DNA from: Paracrocinitomix mangrovi
GTDB lineage: Bacteria > Bacteroidota > Bacteroidia > Flavobacteriales_D > Crocinitomicaceae
DNA: 64,000 nt
Reading direction: 5' to 3'
Assembly (NCBI RefSeq): GCF_019740355.2
Contig: NZ_CP091819.1
Span: 2,728,001 to 2,792,000 of the forward strand
In this document: piece after piece, positions 45,151 to 54,622 of the stretch
Position numbering within the stretch: position 1 is the stretch's first letter
How the letters are laid out: each line of letters starts with the position of its first letter
Notes under the pieces: generated by a model
What the model was told of the DNA's origin: nothing
The model's database searches: none
Seen by the model: the letters and a program-made list of their open reading frames with translations, nothing else
Program-made: the position numbers and the translations under genes

Positions 45151-45852
45151 ATGACACCGCAAGTAGAAATAATTGACAAAGGTCTAATAGACTATAAGGA
45201 ATGCTGGGACTTTCAGGAAGATTTGTTCAAAGAAACTGTTGATCAAAAAATATTATTGCGCGACGGTAAATCTGATCAGCAAACAAATGACTATTTGATT
45301 TTTTGTCAGCATCCTCATGTATATACGCTTGGCAAAAGTGGAAACGAGCAAAATTTACTGATGGCAGAAGCAATGTTAAAAAGCATCAATGCCCAATATT
45401 ATAAAATCAATAGAGGAGGAGACATTACATATCATGGTCCGGGTCAAATTGTGATGTATCCAATTTTTGATTTGGATCATTTTTTCACGGACATTCACAA
45501 ATACATGCGGTTTTTGGAAGAGGCAGTGATTCTGACACTGGCTGAGTTTGGTATAAAAGCCGGTCGTGTTGAAGGATTGACAGGTGTTTGGCTGGATGGA
45601 GGAACACCAAAAGAACGCAAGATCTGCGCAATGGGAGTAAAAGCTTCAAGATGGGTAACCATGCACGGTATTGCCTTAAATGTGAATACAGACCTTAGCT
45701 ACTTTAACCATATAGTTCCTTGCGGTATAGAAGATAAATCCGTAACTTCTATGGAGAAGGAGTTAGGAAAAAGGTTAGATTTAACTCAGGTTCAGGAAGT
45801 TTTAAAAGAAAACATGGCCAATATTTTCAACTTTGATTACAAAAACGCCTAA
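45151..45852 (+). CDS. lipB: Lipoyl(octanoyl) transferase
   Basis: The protein has 233 residues. [18 protein letters not shown] carries the conserved His and Gly residues of LipB. The acyl-enzyme Cys191 ([12 protein letters not shown]) and Lys157 (ERKICAMG) lie 34 residues apart, the same spacing as the E. coli pair. It transfers octanoyl from acyl carrier protein to lipoyl domains. No lipA is in the window. The serine hydrolase gene starts 3 bp after its stop. Confidence 0.95.
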   Translation: MTPQVEIIDKGLIDYKECWDFQEDLFKETVDQKILLRDGKSDQQTNDYLIFCQHPHVYTLGKSGNEQNLLMAEAMLKSINAQYYKINRGGDITYHGPGQIVMYPIFDLDHFFTDIHKYMRFLEEAVILTLAEFGIKAGRVEGLTGVWLDGGTPKERKICAMGVKASRWVTMHGIALNVNTDLSYFNHIVPCGIEDKSVTSMEKELGKRLDLTQVQEVLKENMANIFNFDYKNA

Positions 45853-45855
45853 AAA

Positions 45856-47073
45856 ATGAGGTTAGTTAAAAAAACGCTTAAATGGGTTGCGCTTCTGATA
45901 CTGGTGCTATTGCTGACAGCAAACTTGGCAATTATCTTTACCGGAAGGTATTATATCTACAAGGGAATTTCAGCCACTTATTTTAGGGGCCATATTCGCC
46001 CGCATATTTATGATCAGGATGTGTTCAATAATAGAGACATTCCTGCTGGTGTAGCTCAACCATGGCAAGACTCTCCTTATTTGGCCAAAATGGACCTGAC
46101 TTCAGATGAAAGAGAAAGAATTGAGTCTTTAGAACCGGCCTCTTTTCTTGTTGCATATGGCGATACCGTGATATATGAAGAGTATTGGAATGAACATGAT
46201 AGAAGTCGCACTTCTAATTCATTTTCAATGGGTAAATCTGTGATTTCACTTTTAATAGGTGTTGCTTTGGATGAAGGTAAAATCAAATCACTGGACGAAC
46301 CTGTTGCCAATTATTTACCTGAATTTGAGGATGAAAAAAAGAATATTACGATAAGACATTTACTTACAATGTGTACCGGATTGTCTTGGAGTGAAAGCTA
46401 TATTCATCCTTTTTGTGATGTTGCAGAACTCTATTACGACACTGATGCAAGGGATTTATCGTGTAACAGAAGAACTATTGAAGAAGAACCAGGAATTAAC
46501 TGGAGATACAAGAGTGGTGACACCCAGGTGTTAACGTATGTTTTGGAAGCAGCAACCGGACAAAAAGTATCAGATTATGCATCTGAAAAACTTTGGAAAC
46601 CAATGGGTGCAGAAAGTGACGCTATGTGGAGTTTGACCGGTGATGAAAACAGCACAGAGAAAGGTTATTGCTGTTTTTATTCAACTTCCAGAGATTTCAT
46701 CAGATTGGGAAAACTAATCAATAACCGAGGAAATTGGAATGGAGAACAATTGGTTAGTGCGTCTTTTGTTGACGAGATGTGTACAATTGCACCTTTGATC
46801 AAGTCAAACGGAAAACCAAATAATTGTTATGGTTATCAATATTGGATTTTTACCGGATTGCCATATGAGGTAACTTATTTCAGAGGAATGTCTGGCCAAT
46901 ATATCATTTCAATTCCTTCAAAACAATTAGTAATTGTTCGTGCAGGAAATGGAACAGAAGGAAATGTAGTGGATACACCTCCGCAGGATGATGCATTTGA
47001 AAACCATTATGCTGAATTGCCTTTTTACATTGCAACGGGTGAAAGGTTGTTAGAAGAATACAAGAAATTATAA
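45856..47073 (+). CDS. Membrane-anchored class C beta-lactamase-like serine hydrolase
   Basis: The protein has 405 residues. An N-terminal membrane anchor (about 8-29) precedes a beta-lactamase/PBP fold with the catalytic tetrad motif FSMGKSV (Ser124, Lys127), an RYKSGD motif in the usual YxN/S position and HLLTMCTGLSW-type loops (IRHLLTMCTGLSWSES). Such proteins are peptidases, esterases or amidases rather than resistance enzymes in most cases. Cotranscription with lipB is likely (3-bp gap). Substrate unknown. Confidence 0.85.
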   Translation: MRLVKKTLKWVALLILVLLLTANLAIIFTGRYYIYKGISATYFRGHIRPHIYDQDVFNNRDIPAGVAQPWQDSPYLAKMDLTSDERERIESLEPASFLVAYGDTVIYEEYWNEHDRSRTSNSFSMGKSVISLLIGVALDEGKIKSLDEPVANYLPEFEDEKKNITIRHLLTMCTGLSWSESYIHPFCDVAELYYDTDARDLSCNRRTIEEEPGINWRYKSGDTQVLTYVLEAATGQKVSDYASEKLWKPMGAESDAMWSLTGDENSTEKGYCCFYSTSRDFIRLGKLINNRGNWNGEQLVSASFVDEMCTIAPLIKSNGKPNNCYGYQYWIFTGLPYEVTYFRGMSGQYIISIPSKQLVIVRAGNGTEGNVVDTPPQDDAFENHYAELPFYIATGERLLEEYKKL

Positions 47074-47081
47074 TCTTGTTT

Positions 47082-47089
47082 TATTTTTG
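47082..47089 (+). promoter_or_regulatory. -7 box (TATTTTTG)
   Basis: TATTTTTG matches TAnnTTTG and ends 9 bp before ATG 47099. It overlaps the GTG at 47087, which argues for the ATG as the true start of the gene. Confidence 0.4.
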
Positions 47090-47098
47090 TGCCCGCTA

Positions 47099-47509
47099 AT
47101 GAAAAAGGATATTGAAATACCTAAAGTTGAAGACATCTCTGTTGCAGTTGTCAAAGAATGGAATGACGAAAAAACAGAAGAGGTTTTCAATGTATATCTA
47201 ATTAATCTCCAAAACAAACAAATCCAAAACACCTTGGTAACTTCTAAGGGGTATGGTGAAAATCAAAGTACAGGAGAAAAAATCAACACCTCTGTTCTAA
47301 GACATTTTATTGGAGATTTGGATGCCAAAGATTTTGCCAAAATTGAACCCATTATTGAAGAGGTATTTGGCCTTAACAATGAATACTGGGTTTCATTTTT
47401 TCAAAACAATCAGATGTACGATAAAAAATTCATCTTTTTACCGGAAACCATCTGTGATGAAAACATGATCAACGTTCCTTTATTGAATAAAAAGGGAGTG
47501 GTGATTTAG
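47099..47509 (+). CDS. Conserved cytoplasmic protein, unknown
   Basis: The product has 136 residues from ATG 47099. No signal peptide or membrane segment. The pattern VAVVKEWNDEKTEEVFNVYL, then FIGDLDAKDFAKIEPIIEEV, suggests a compact alpha/beta protein. The family seems widespread in the phylum, but I cannot name it. It has its own -7 box. Confidence 0.65.
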   Translation: MKKDIEIPKVEDISVAVVKEWNDEKTEEVFNVYLINLQNKQIQNTLVTSKGYGENQSTGEKINTSVLRHFIGDLDAKDFAKIEPIIEEVFGLNNEYWVSFFQNNQMYDKKFIFLPETICDENMINVPLLNKKGVVI

Positions 47510-47600
47510 TTATCACGGTTGATTTCTTTTTACAACTGTTGTGACATTTTCCTTTTAAATTAAATGAACCTTTGTAGATTAGTTAGACAAAAATTGTCCT

Positions 47601-48320
47601 ATGCGTCTATCAAAAATCAACATTGAAAATATTCTTTTTCTGGACATTGAAACAGTGCCACAGGTGTACAACTTTAGTGATTTGGATGAAAAAACAGCCC
47701 AATTGTATTTAGATAAGAACAGATACATCCAGGAAAGAGATGGTTTGAGCAATGATGAGGTTTATGAAAAAGCGGGTGTATTTGCCGAATTCGGTAAAAT
47801 TGTTTGTATTTCATGTGGGATAGTGCAGGATAAATCTTCAGGAAAAGAAATCAGATTACATTCTTATTACGGGGATGACGAAAAGCAATTATTGCAGGAC
47901 TTTGCTAAGATGTTAGACGCTCATTATTCGGGCCAGCAGCACATCATGTGTGGTCATAACGCCAAAGAATTTGATTTTCCGTATATCGCCAGAAGAATGC
48001 TCATTAATGGAGTTAATTTGCCTTTAGCATTGGACATTGCAGGTAAAAAACCATGGGAAATAAATCATCTGGACACCATGGAATTGTGGAAGTTTGGTGA
48101 CTTTAAAAATTACTCTTCTCTGAGTTTATTGTGCCATATTTTTGATATTCCCACTCCTAAGGATGATATCAGTGGAGCAGATGTAGCAAGGGTTTATTAT
48201 GAAGAAAATGACCTGGAACGCATTGTTGCATATTGCCATAAAGATGTTGTTGCACTAATTCAGTTATTTTTGAAGTTGAGAAACGAACCTTTGGTGAAAG
48301 AAGAAAACATCAACGATTAA
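47601..48320 (+). CDS. DEDD-family 3'-5' exonuclease related to PolB exonuclease
   Basis: The protein has 239 residues. Exo I is FLDIETVP (Asp and Glu), Exo II is GHNAKEFDFPYIARRM, and Exo III is YCHKDVVAL; these are the acidic residues that bind two metals. The layout matches the stand-alone predicted PolB-like exonuclease family (PF10108). It would degrade DNA or RNA 3' to 5'; the cellular role is unclear. A GACAA-AAA-TTGTC inverted repeat at 47586-47598 lies right before its start codon. The next gene starts at its stop (TAATG). Confidence 0.88.
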   Translation: MRLSKINIENILFLDIETVPQVYNFSDLDEKTAQLYLDKNRYIQERDGLSNDEVYEKAGVFAEFGKIVCISCGIVQDKSSGKEIRLHSYYGDDEKQLLQDFAKMLDAHYSGQQHIMCGHNAKEFDFPYIARRMLINGVNLPLALDIAGKKPWEINHLDTMELWKFGDFKNYSSLSLLCHIFDIPTPKDDISGADVARVYYEENDLERIVAYCHKDVVALIQLFLKLRNEPLVKEENIND

Positions 48321-48802
48321 TGACAAGAATTTTAACTGTTCTTTTATTGGTGATTACTGTTGGTTGTGGTTCAGAATCTGAGAACACTGAATCACAAAAG
48401 CAAGAAGGCGCATTAGTTCATTTTAATGATTTTCCCGAATATCAATTTGATGGGATTAAATTGGGTGATGATCTCAAATCCGGTCAACATTTTTTGGCTG
48501 ATAATGGATATGAAGAAAAGACTAATCAAGTTGGACATTTTTGGAATGATTCATTACAAATAGAGGTCATTTTATCAGATGAAGTAAGGATAAACCAATT
48601 TAAAGTTTTCTTCTTTGAAGAGGAAACGGTCCAAAATGCGGATGTTTTGAAAAATTTTTTCACTGAAAAAGCAAAGAGCAGTAGTTTGTCTGAAGAATAC
48701 TCAGTTTTTGAATTCGAATCAGAGAATAGTAAGTTTTCCCTGACGTTGTTTTCTCAAAATGATATTTTAAGGATTCAATTTCAATTGAAAAGTTCACATT
48801 AA
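48320..48802 (+). CDS. Small lipoprotein, unknown
   Basis: The protein has 160 residues with a lipobox (LVITVGCGSE). The mature part is an acidic beta-rich domain (HFNDFPEYQFDGIKLGDDLK, EVILSDEVRINQFKVFFFEE). No family recognised. One-base overlap with the exonuclease gene and a 10-bp gap to the next gene suggest one operon. Confidence 0.68.
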   Translation: MTRILTVLLLVITVGCGSESENTESQKQEGALVHFNDFPEYQFDGIKLGDDLKSGQHFLADNGYEEKTNQVGHFWNDSLQIEVILSDEVRINQFKVFFFEEETVQNADVLKNFFTEKAKSSSLSEEYSVFEFESENSKFSLTLFSQNDILRIQFQLKSSH

Positions 48803-48812
48803 TATTTATAAT

Positions 48813-49331
48813 ATGGCATTGATTAAATCTTGTAGAGGCTTTTCGCCTGAAATTCCTAAAACATGTTGGTTGGCAGATAATGCAACTATTGTTGGTGATG
48901 TAAAAATGGGAGAGAATTGCTCTGTTTGGTTCAATGCGGTTATTCGCGGAGACGTCAACTCCATTAAAATGGGCGATAATGTTAACATTCAGGACGGAGC
49001 CGTGATTCATTGTACCTATGAAAAAACAAAAGTTAAGTTAGGACAAAACGTTTCAATAGGTCACAATGCACTTGTTCATGGTTGCACTGTTGGTGACAAT
49101 GTCCTTATCGGGATGGGCTCAATCGTAATGGACAATTGTGTCATTGAAGAGAATTGTATCATTGCAGCCGGGGCTGTTTTATTGGAGGGAACCAGAGTTG
49201 AAAGCGGATCTATCTATGCAGGTGTTCCAGCCAAAAAAGTCAAAGATCTTTCTCCTGAAATGTTCAAAGGTGAGGTGATGAGGATAGCGAAGAATTATCG
49301 CATGTATGCTTCGTGGTTCGAAGCAGAATAA
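48813..49331 (+). CDS. Gamma-class carbonic anhydrase-like hexapeptide-repeat protein
   Basis: The protein has 172 residues forming a left-handed beta-helix of hexapeptide repeats (ATIVGDVKMGENCSVW, RGDVNSIKMGDNVNIQD). The gamma-carbonic-anhydrase His positions are present (GAVIHCTY, SIGHNALVHGCTV). The family includes CamH/YrdA/CaiE-like proteins, many of them without proven carbonic anhydrase activity. It abuts the convergent phosphatase gene with no gap. Confidence 0.9.
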   Translation: MALIKSCRGFSPEIPKTCWLADNATIVGDVKMGENCSVWFNAVIRGDVNSIKMGDNVNIQDGAVIHCTYEKTKVKLGQNVSIGHNALVHGCTVGDNVLIGMGSIVMDNCVIEENCIIAAGAVLLEGTRVESGSIYAGVPAKKVKDLSPEMFKGEVMRIAKNYRMYASWFEAE

Positions 49332-51359
49332 TTACACCCTCACCCCAATCACGCAAACATCATCTAATTGCTCAAAATGCCCTTTCCAATTGTTAAATTG
49401 ATCTGCAATGGCAAGCTTTTGTTCCTCCATGTTTAGGTGTTGTAAGCTCAATAGCAACTTTTTAAAGTTTGCCGACTTGAACTTTTTGCCTTTATCACCC
49501 CCAAACTGATCAATATAACCGTCTGAAAAGATGTAGAAACTATCTCCGGGATTTAAACTGATATTATGTGTAATATAAGGTTGAGGTTGATCAAATTTAC
49601 CAATGGGCTGTTTGTTGGCCTTTATTTCCTCAATCTCAGTTCCACCTTTTCTAATAACCCAAAGTGGATTGTGAGCACCAGCGTATTTTAGAGAATGAGA
49701 AGCAGTTTGAGAATGAGAAGCAGTTTGAGAATGAGAAGCAGGATGAGAATGAGTATTAGAATGTGAATTAGAGTTATCTTCATTCTCATTCTCAAAGTCA
49801 TTCTCATAATTCGTGTTGGGTGTTAGCGAAACAAGCGCTATATCCATTCCGTCCTTAACCTCTTCTTTGCTTTTTTCAAATTGAGCAATCACCAACTCTC
49901 TTGTTTTGTCTAAAACTTTTCCGGGTTCAGTGATTTTAAACTCGTTGACAGATCTGTTTAAACTATTGTTACAAACCACAGACACAAGGGCTCCCGGAAC
50001 ACCATGGCCTGTACAATCTGCAGCCGCGATCATTAATTGATCATCTGCTTCATTCATCCAATAAAAATCTCCTGCAACAATGTCTTTAGGCAAATAATAC
50101 ACGAAGCTGTCCGGCAAATTCTTTTGAATCAATTCATCAGGTGGTAAAATAGCCGACTGGATTCTTTTGGCATAATTGATTGAATCTATAATCTCTTGAT
50201 TTTTCTCCTCTACCAGGTGTTTTTGCTCTTCAATTTTGTGTTTCTGTTCGGCCAACAATACGTTTGATTTATTCTTAGATCGATAAGCCTGAACAATAAC
50301 AATGGAGATGAGTACAATAAAAATCATCCCAAAAAGAATCATGTTTTTACTTTTTTTAATGGGTCCCATTAAATCTGCTTGAGGAACTAAAACGCAGGCA
50401 TAAAAAGTTAAGTTCCCAACTTCATAAGGCGCATATTTGGCCCAGTAACTATTACCCTCATTTTTAAAAGCAAAAATGTGTTCGGGTTTGTTTTGATCAA
50501 TCCAAATTTGATGTGATTTAACCACATCACTTTGGTAAAAAGTATCTACATGAGACAGGGCGTATGACAACATATCTTTTTCGGTATGATTATCTGTCAT
50601 TTTCGGAATCCCCACAAATTCACCCGAATCTGTAACAATAAAGGCCTTACCGTTTTCACTGATATCAATTTTTGTTGTCAACAATGATAAATCCTTCAAT
50701 GTAATGTCCATTGAAATAATGCGCTTTTTAGCCGCGGGATATTCAAATCTTTTTGAAAGTGAAATACCCGGCACTCCGGCAGCAACAAACATATAAGGTG
50801 CCGTCCAAATGGCTTTATCAGTTTTAATGGCTGACTTAAACCATGGCCTTTCTCTAGGATCAAATTTTGAGTCTGTTCTGGTCCACATGGAATCAAGGTA
50901 AAGCGTATCATCAGAGAAGTTCCAAATTCTATTATCCGGACCTACATCTGTTTTATTACCTAAAAATGTCATTGCTGAAAACCAACCTTCGTAATGCTTG
51001 TACTTTGGATCATCTATTCTCCCGGCATAAAACTGGTTTCCTAATTCGTCTGAAACGTAAACAGATGATATAGAAGGACTAGATTTACAAATAGAGAAAA
51101 ACTCTTTAGCTAATTCGTCTTGCGGTTTGTTTTCAAACATTCCCTGATTAGCTTTAATCCATTCACCCTCTAATCTGTCAATTACCGGATTGAAAAAGGC
51201 ATCAATTTTTGAACGAACCAATGAGTTTTTTTCTTCTAATAATTCCTGAGCAGTTTTGTTAACTGAATTGTCCAATCTCAAATACATCCAAACCAAAAGC
51301 CCCAATGTTATTACTAACAGTGTGTAAATGATACGTGATTCAACTTTGGCTTTGTTCAA
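49332..51359 (-). CDS. Cache-domain sensor with SpoIIE/PP2C phosphatase output
   Basis: The protein has 675 residues. A membrane helix (about 11-28) precedes a periplasmic dCache-like sensor (about 35-330; RERPWFKSAIKTDKAIWTAP, GNLTFYACVLVP), then a second helix (about 342-360) and a coiled coil. The SpoIIE domain follows (about 415-675; GDFYWMN, DCTGHGVPGA, FSDGYIDQFGG). Its phosphatase is interrupted at about 523-556 by an Asn/Glu then Ser/His/Thr-rich low-complexity insert encoded by 18-bp tandem repeats. The likely job is to turn a periplasmic small-molecule signal into dephosphorylation of an unknown regulator. Confidence 0.88.
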   Translation of the reverse strand: MNKAKVESRIIYTLLVITLGLLVWMYLRLDNSVNKTAQELLEEKNSLVRSKIDAFFNPVIDRLEGEWIKANQGMFENKPQDELAKEFFSICKSSPSISSVYVSDELGNQFYAGRIDDPKYKHYEGWFSAMTFLGNKTDVGPDNRIWNFSDDTLYLDSMWTRTDSKFDPRERPWFKSAIKTDKAIWTAPYMFVAAGVPGISLSKRFEYPAAKKRIISMDITLKDLSLLTTKIDISENGKAFIVTDSGEFVGIPKMTDNHTEKDMLSYALSHVDTFYQSDVVKSHQIWIDQNKPEHIFAFKNEGNSYWAKYAPYEVGNLTFYACVLVPQADLMGPIKKSKNMILFGMIFIVLISIVIVQAYRSKNKSNVLLAEQKHKIEEQKHLVEEKNQEIIDSINYAKRIQSAILPPDELIQKNLPDSFVYYLPKDIVAGDFYWMNEADDQLMIAAADCTGHGVPGALVSVVCNNSLNRSVNEFKITEPGKVLDKTRELVIAQFEKSKEEVKDGMDIALVSLTPNTNYENDFENENEDNSNSHSNTHSHPASHSQTASHSQTASHSLKYAGAHNPLWVIRKGGTEIEEIKANKQPIGKFDQPQPYITHNISLNPGDSFYIFSDGYIDQFGGDKGKKFKSANFKKLLLSLQHLNMEEQKLAIADQFNNWKGHFEQLDDVCVIGVRV
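49691..49762 (-). repeat. 18-bp tandem repeat inside the phosphatase gene
   Basis: Two identical copies of GAGAATGAGAAGCAGTTT (49691-49708, 49709-49726), a third with two changes (49727-49744) and a decayed fourth (49745-49762). The unit is six codons, encoding SHSQTA on the minus strand, so copy-number change keeps frame. Confidence 0.9.
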
Positions 51360-51461
51360 TTGAGTAAGTTAAAAAGAGACTGCAAATTATAAGCGCAGGG
51401 TTAATTTGTTGGCAAATATGGTCAAAATTAAGTACTTTCATCATTACCTAAAACTTAATTT

Positions 51462-52412
51462 ATGAAAAGGATAGTACTCTTTTTTTGTTTGTTGTTCACA
51501 ATAAACACCCAGGCTCAAACCTGGATTGATCAAAACGCAATTTGGCATTATGAATATACTGGAGTAGCTGAGTGGGGCTATTTTACCTATGAGTATGTTC
51601 AAGACACAATGGTGGGTGGTCAACTTTGTCAGGAGATCGTTCACAAGAAACATACCTTTATGTTATCAGCTCCGCCAAATTCTCAAACAGTATATCTTGG
51701 TCCCAACACCATTAAAAAACATTACACCTATGTAAGCGGAGATACTGTGTTTTACCAAGATAATGGTGAATTTTTTGTGCATGTAAACTATGGCGCAAAT
51801 ATCGGTGATACATGGATAATATCAACCACACACAATGGTAATTCTTATTGTAACGACACTTCTATAGTTGAAGTAATTGATACGGGTTCAGTTGTCATTA
51901 ATACAAATACTTATCGTACTGTTACCCTCTCTACTTTGGAGGGTTCATCATATTTTATGAGTGGATTATTCGTTGAACGCTTTGGAAAGATGAACGTCAA
52001 CTGGGGCAGTTCGCAATTATTCCCTATATACATGGAGTGTGACACTAATGTCATTCAAGAATATTATGCCCTTAAATTCAGGTGTTTTGAAGATGATTCT
52101 TTTCCTCTTTATCACCCATCCGCAGAAGACTGTGATTATCCATTGCAAGAACTTTCAATAGGAGGATTTGATCAATTAATGTTAGAAATTTATCCAAATC
52201 CTGCTAAAGAAACAGTGAACATTAAAAACTTGAATCTACATGAGGTTTCTGATGTTTATCTTACAGATTTTAATGGTAAAAAGATGAAAACAACTTTCAC
52301 TCAAATACAGGGTTCGGTAGTATTTGATATGAGCGCAATAAGTCCAGGAATTTATTTTCTCAACGTTGTTAAAGGCGATCAAAGGCAAATACTCAAAGTG
52401 TTAAAAGAATAA
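51462..52412 (+). CDS. Secreted protein with T9SS type A sorting domain
   Basis: The protein has 316 residues with a signal peptide (MKRIVLFFCLLFTINTQAQ). The beta-rich domain (about 20-230) is related in pattern to the protein at 28539-29450. The C-terminal sorting domain follows (about 243-316; IYPNPAKETVNIK, LTDFNGKKMKTT, ISPGIYFLNVV). Cys pairs occur in the middle (RCFEDD, AEDCDY). Exported by T9SS; function of the passenger domain unknown. Confidence 0.82.
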   Translation: MKRIVLFFCLLFTINTQAQTWIDQNAIWHYEYTGVAEWGYFTYEYVQDTMVGGQLCQEIVHKKHTFMLSAPPNSQTVYLGPNTIKKHYTYVSGDTVFYQDNGEFFVHVNYGANIGDTWIISTTHNGNSYCNDTSIVEVIDTGSVVINTNTYRTVTLSTLEGSSYFMSGLFVERFGKMNVNWGSSQLFPIYMECDTNVIQEYYALKFRCFEDDSFPLYHPSAEDCDYPLQELSIGGFDQLMLEIYPNPAKETVNIKNLNLHEVSDVYLTDFNGKKMKTTFTQIQGSVVFDMSAISPGIYFLNVVKGDQRQILKVLKE

Positions 52413-52463
52413 AATTGTCCATCACTAAAACAATTTCATGCTTACATTCGTCTCTAGTAAACT

Positions 52464-54092
52464 ATGAGCACGAGCTTTTCATACCGTAAAAGAACACGCA
52501 AAGCTATTGGGTTGATCAACCGAATGATTTGGCGGTATGTAAGACTGCATATTGGTAAAAAACTCTTTGGAAAAAAATATTACCAAAAGCGCCTAAATAA
52601 GGTAGAGTTAAAGAATGCTACAGATTTAAAAAATGGCATTTTGGAACTGCAAGGACTTTTCATCAAGTTTGGTCAGCTCATGTCAATCATGTCAAATGTG
52701 TTGCCAAAAGCTTACGGTGAGTTGCTAGAATCACTTCAAGACAAAGCACCCGAGAGTCCACTTGAAAATTGTAAGCAAGTTTTGGAGGCAGATTTAGGTA
52801 AACCCATTGATCAAATATTCAAAGAAATTCCTGAAAAACCTATTGCATCTGCATCAATAGGACAGGTTTATAAAGCAACATTGTTGTCGGGAGAAGTGGT
52901 AGCTGTTAAAGTGCAGCATCAAAATATCAAAGCTTTGGCAGAAGCAGATTTGACCATCATTAAAAAGATGTTGAATCGTGTTTCTTTTTTTATCAAAGTA
53001 AACGGAATGGACTTCGTTTATGAGCAAATCCGCAAAATGATTATGGAGGAGCTTGATTTTGGTAAAGAACGCGTTTCAATGCAGATTGTGGCTGAAAACT
53101 TAAAAGACAATCCACGTGTCAAAGTCCCAAATGTTCATGAAGATTTATGTTCCAATAGAGTACTGGTAACGTCATTTGAAGAAGGAGTAAAAATCACAAA
53201 CATTGAGCAACTAAACAATTGGAATTTAGACGGTGAGGACATTTCAAGAGAACTGATTCTAGCGTATTGTAAAATGGTGCTGGAAGATGGGTTTTATCAC
53301 GCAGATCCGCATCCGGGAAATGTGTTGGTTAATCAGCAGGGTGAGATTATTCTGCTCGATTTTGGTGCTATGGCCGTGCTGAGTGAGAAAATGCGCAAGG
53401 AGATTCCTTTACTATTGCAAGCTGCTTTGAGCCAGGATTATGACAAAGTTTTAACTTCTCTGCAGAGAATGGGCTTTATTGGCGAAACTTCAGACGCCAG
53501 GAAAGTGGCTAAGAAAATAGTGGAAGCTTTTAATAAATTCCTGACCAATGAAATGGAGATCAGTGGGTTTAAAATGACAGATTTAAAAGTGGAAGACATT
53601 AAAGGATCAAGCATTGAAGCGCTTTTGAAAGAGTTGAGTATTTCAGAATTAACCAAAACTATTCAGGTACCAAAAGACTGGGTGTTGTTGAACAGAACTT
53701 TGATTTTGGTAGGTGGAATCTCATCTCAAATTGCTCCGGAACTTGATCCGGTTGAGGTAATTAAACCTTATTTAAAGTCTAAAATGATGTCTTATGATAG
53801 TATCAAATCAATGTTGATGGATGCTATTAAAAAACAGTTCAAAACCTTATTGGCTTTACCGTCTCAACTCAATACATTTTTAGCTAAAGCCAACAATGGT
53901 GAGTTGGAATTGGAGATTAAAAACGATACGCAAAAGTTATATGCCGTAGGCCAGCAATTCATGTTGGTGCTGGGGATTCTGGCCAGTTTGATGTTTTATT
54001 ATTTGGCCAAAGAAGACAATTGGCTTATTGGTACAGTTCTTTTGTCCCTTGTACTCTTAAGATCCGTTTGGAAAAACAGAAAAAAAGGGTAG
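52464..54092 (+). CDS. ABC1/UbiB/AarF-family atypical kinase
   Basis: The protein has 542 residues. Family hallmarks are KFGQ (IKFGQLMS), ASIGQVYKA, VAVKVQ, HADPHPGNVLV and LLDFGAM, which give the KxGQ motif, the Ala-rich loop, the catalytic Lys, and the catalytic and metal-binding Asp residues. Two C-terminal hydrophobic helices (about 495-535) anchor it to the membrane. UbiB proteins support ubiquinone or other quinone biosynthesis; in this phylum menaquinone-related or other lipid roles are possible. Confidence 0.9.
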   Translation: MSTSFSYRKRTRKAIGLINRMIWRYVRLHIGKKLFGKKYYQKRLNKVELKNATDLKNGILELQGLFIKFGQLMSIMSNVLPKAYGELLESLQDKAPESPLENCKQVLEADLGKPIDQIFKEIPEKPIASASIGQVYKATLLSGEVVAVKVQHQNIKALAEADLTIIKKMLNRVSFFIKVNGMDFVYEQIRKMIMEELDFGKERVSMQIVAENLKDNPRVKVPNVHEDLCSNRVLVTSFEEGVKITNIEQLNNWNLDGEDISRELILAYCKMVLEDGFYHADPHPGNVLVNQQGEIILLDFGAMAVLSEKMRKEIPLLLQAALSQDYDKVLTSLQRMGFIGETSDARKVAKKIVEAFNKFLTNEMEISGFKMTDLKVEDIKGSSIEALLKELSISELTKTIQVPKDWVLLNRTLILVGGISSQIAPELDPVEVIKPYLKSKMMSYDSIKSMLMDAIKKQFKTLLALPSQLNTFLAKANNGELELEIKNDTQKLYAVGQQFMLVLGILASLMFYYLAKEDNWLIGTVLLSLVLLRSVWKNRKKG

Positions 54093-54094
54093 TC

Positions 54095-54514
54095 TTACTT
54101 GGCAAATAACTGATCGATATTCTTAAATGATTTGAATTCCAATGCGTTTCCGGATGGATCCAGTAGAAACATTGTAGCCTGTTCTCCTACTTGTCCTTCA
54201 AATCTGATATAAGGTTCAATTACAAATTCAATTTGCAGTGATTTAAGGTGGTCCGCTAATTGTTGCCAAACATCCCAATCTAAAACAACTCCATAATGCG
54301 GAACAGGAACTGCTTTGCCGTCTACAGCATTGTGATGATTCTCTATTTGCATTCCTTCTTTCAAATGCAACACAAATTGGTGACCGTAAAAATTCAAATC
54401 AATCCAATGATCGGATGTTCTACCCGTATCACAATTAAAACACTTGATATAAAAATCATAAGCTTCTTTTAAATTTCTAACCGGAATAGCAACATGAAAG
54501 GGAGTTAAGTTCAT
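54095..54514 (-). CDS. VOC-superfamily (glyoxalase-like) protein
   Basis: The protein has 139 residues. It has the paired beta-alpha-beta-beta-beta modules of the VOC fold: [20 protein letters not shown] in the first, [20 protein letters not shown] and [14 protein letters not shown] in the second. His8, a mid-protein His and the C-terminal Glu would form the metal site. Substrate cannot be told. It converges on the UbiB gene with a 2-bp gap. A 12-bp palindrome lies in the divergent region upstream. Confidence 0.85.
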   Translation of the reverse strand: MNLTPFHVAIPVRNLKEAYDFYIKCFNCDTGRTSDHWIDLNFYGHQFVLHLKEGMQIENHHNAVDGKAVPVPHYGVVLDWDVWQQLADHLKSLQIEFVIEPYIRFEGQVGEQATMFLLDPSGNALEFKSFKNIDQLFAK

Positions 54515-54562
54515 TTTTTCTCTGTTTTGAAATTATTAGCTGATCAAAATTTGAGCAGTAAA

Positions 54563-54574
54563 TGACAATTGTCA
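54563..54574. promoter_or_regulatory. 12-bp palindrome, candidate operator
   Basis: TGACAATTGTCA is a perfect palindrome in the 108-bp region between the divergent VOC and CBS-domain genes, 49 bp from each start. It could bind a dimeric regulator; no candidate regulator is adjacent. Confidence 0.4.
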
Positions 54575-54622
54575 AAATAAGTAGAAATAGTAATGCTACC
54601 TTTATTTTGATAAAGATTAATT

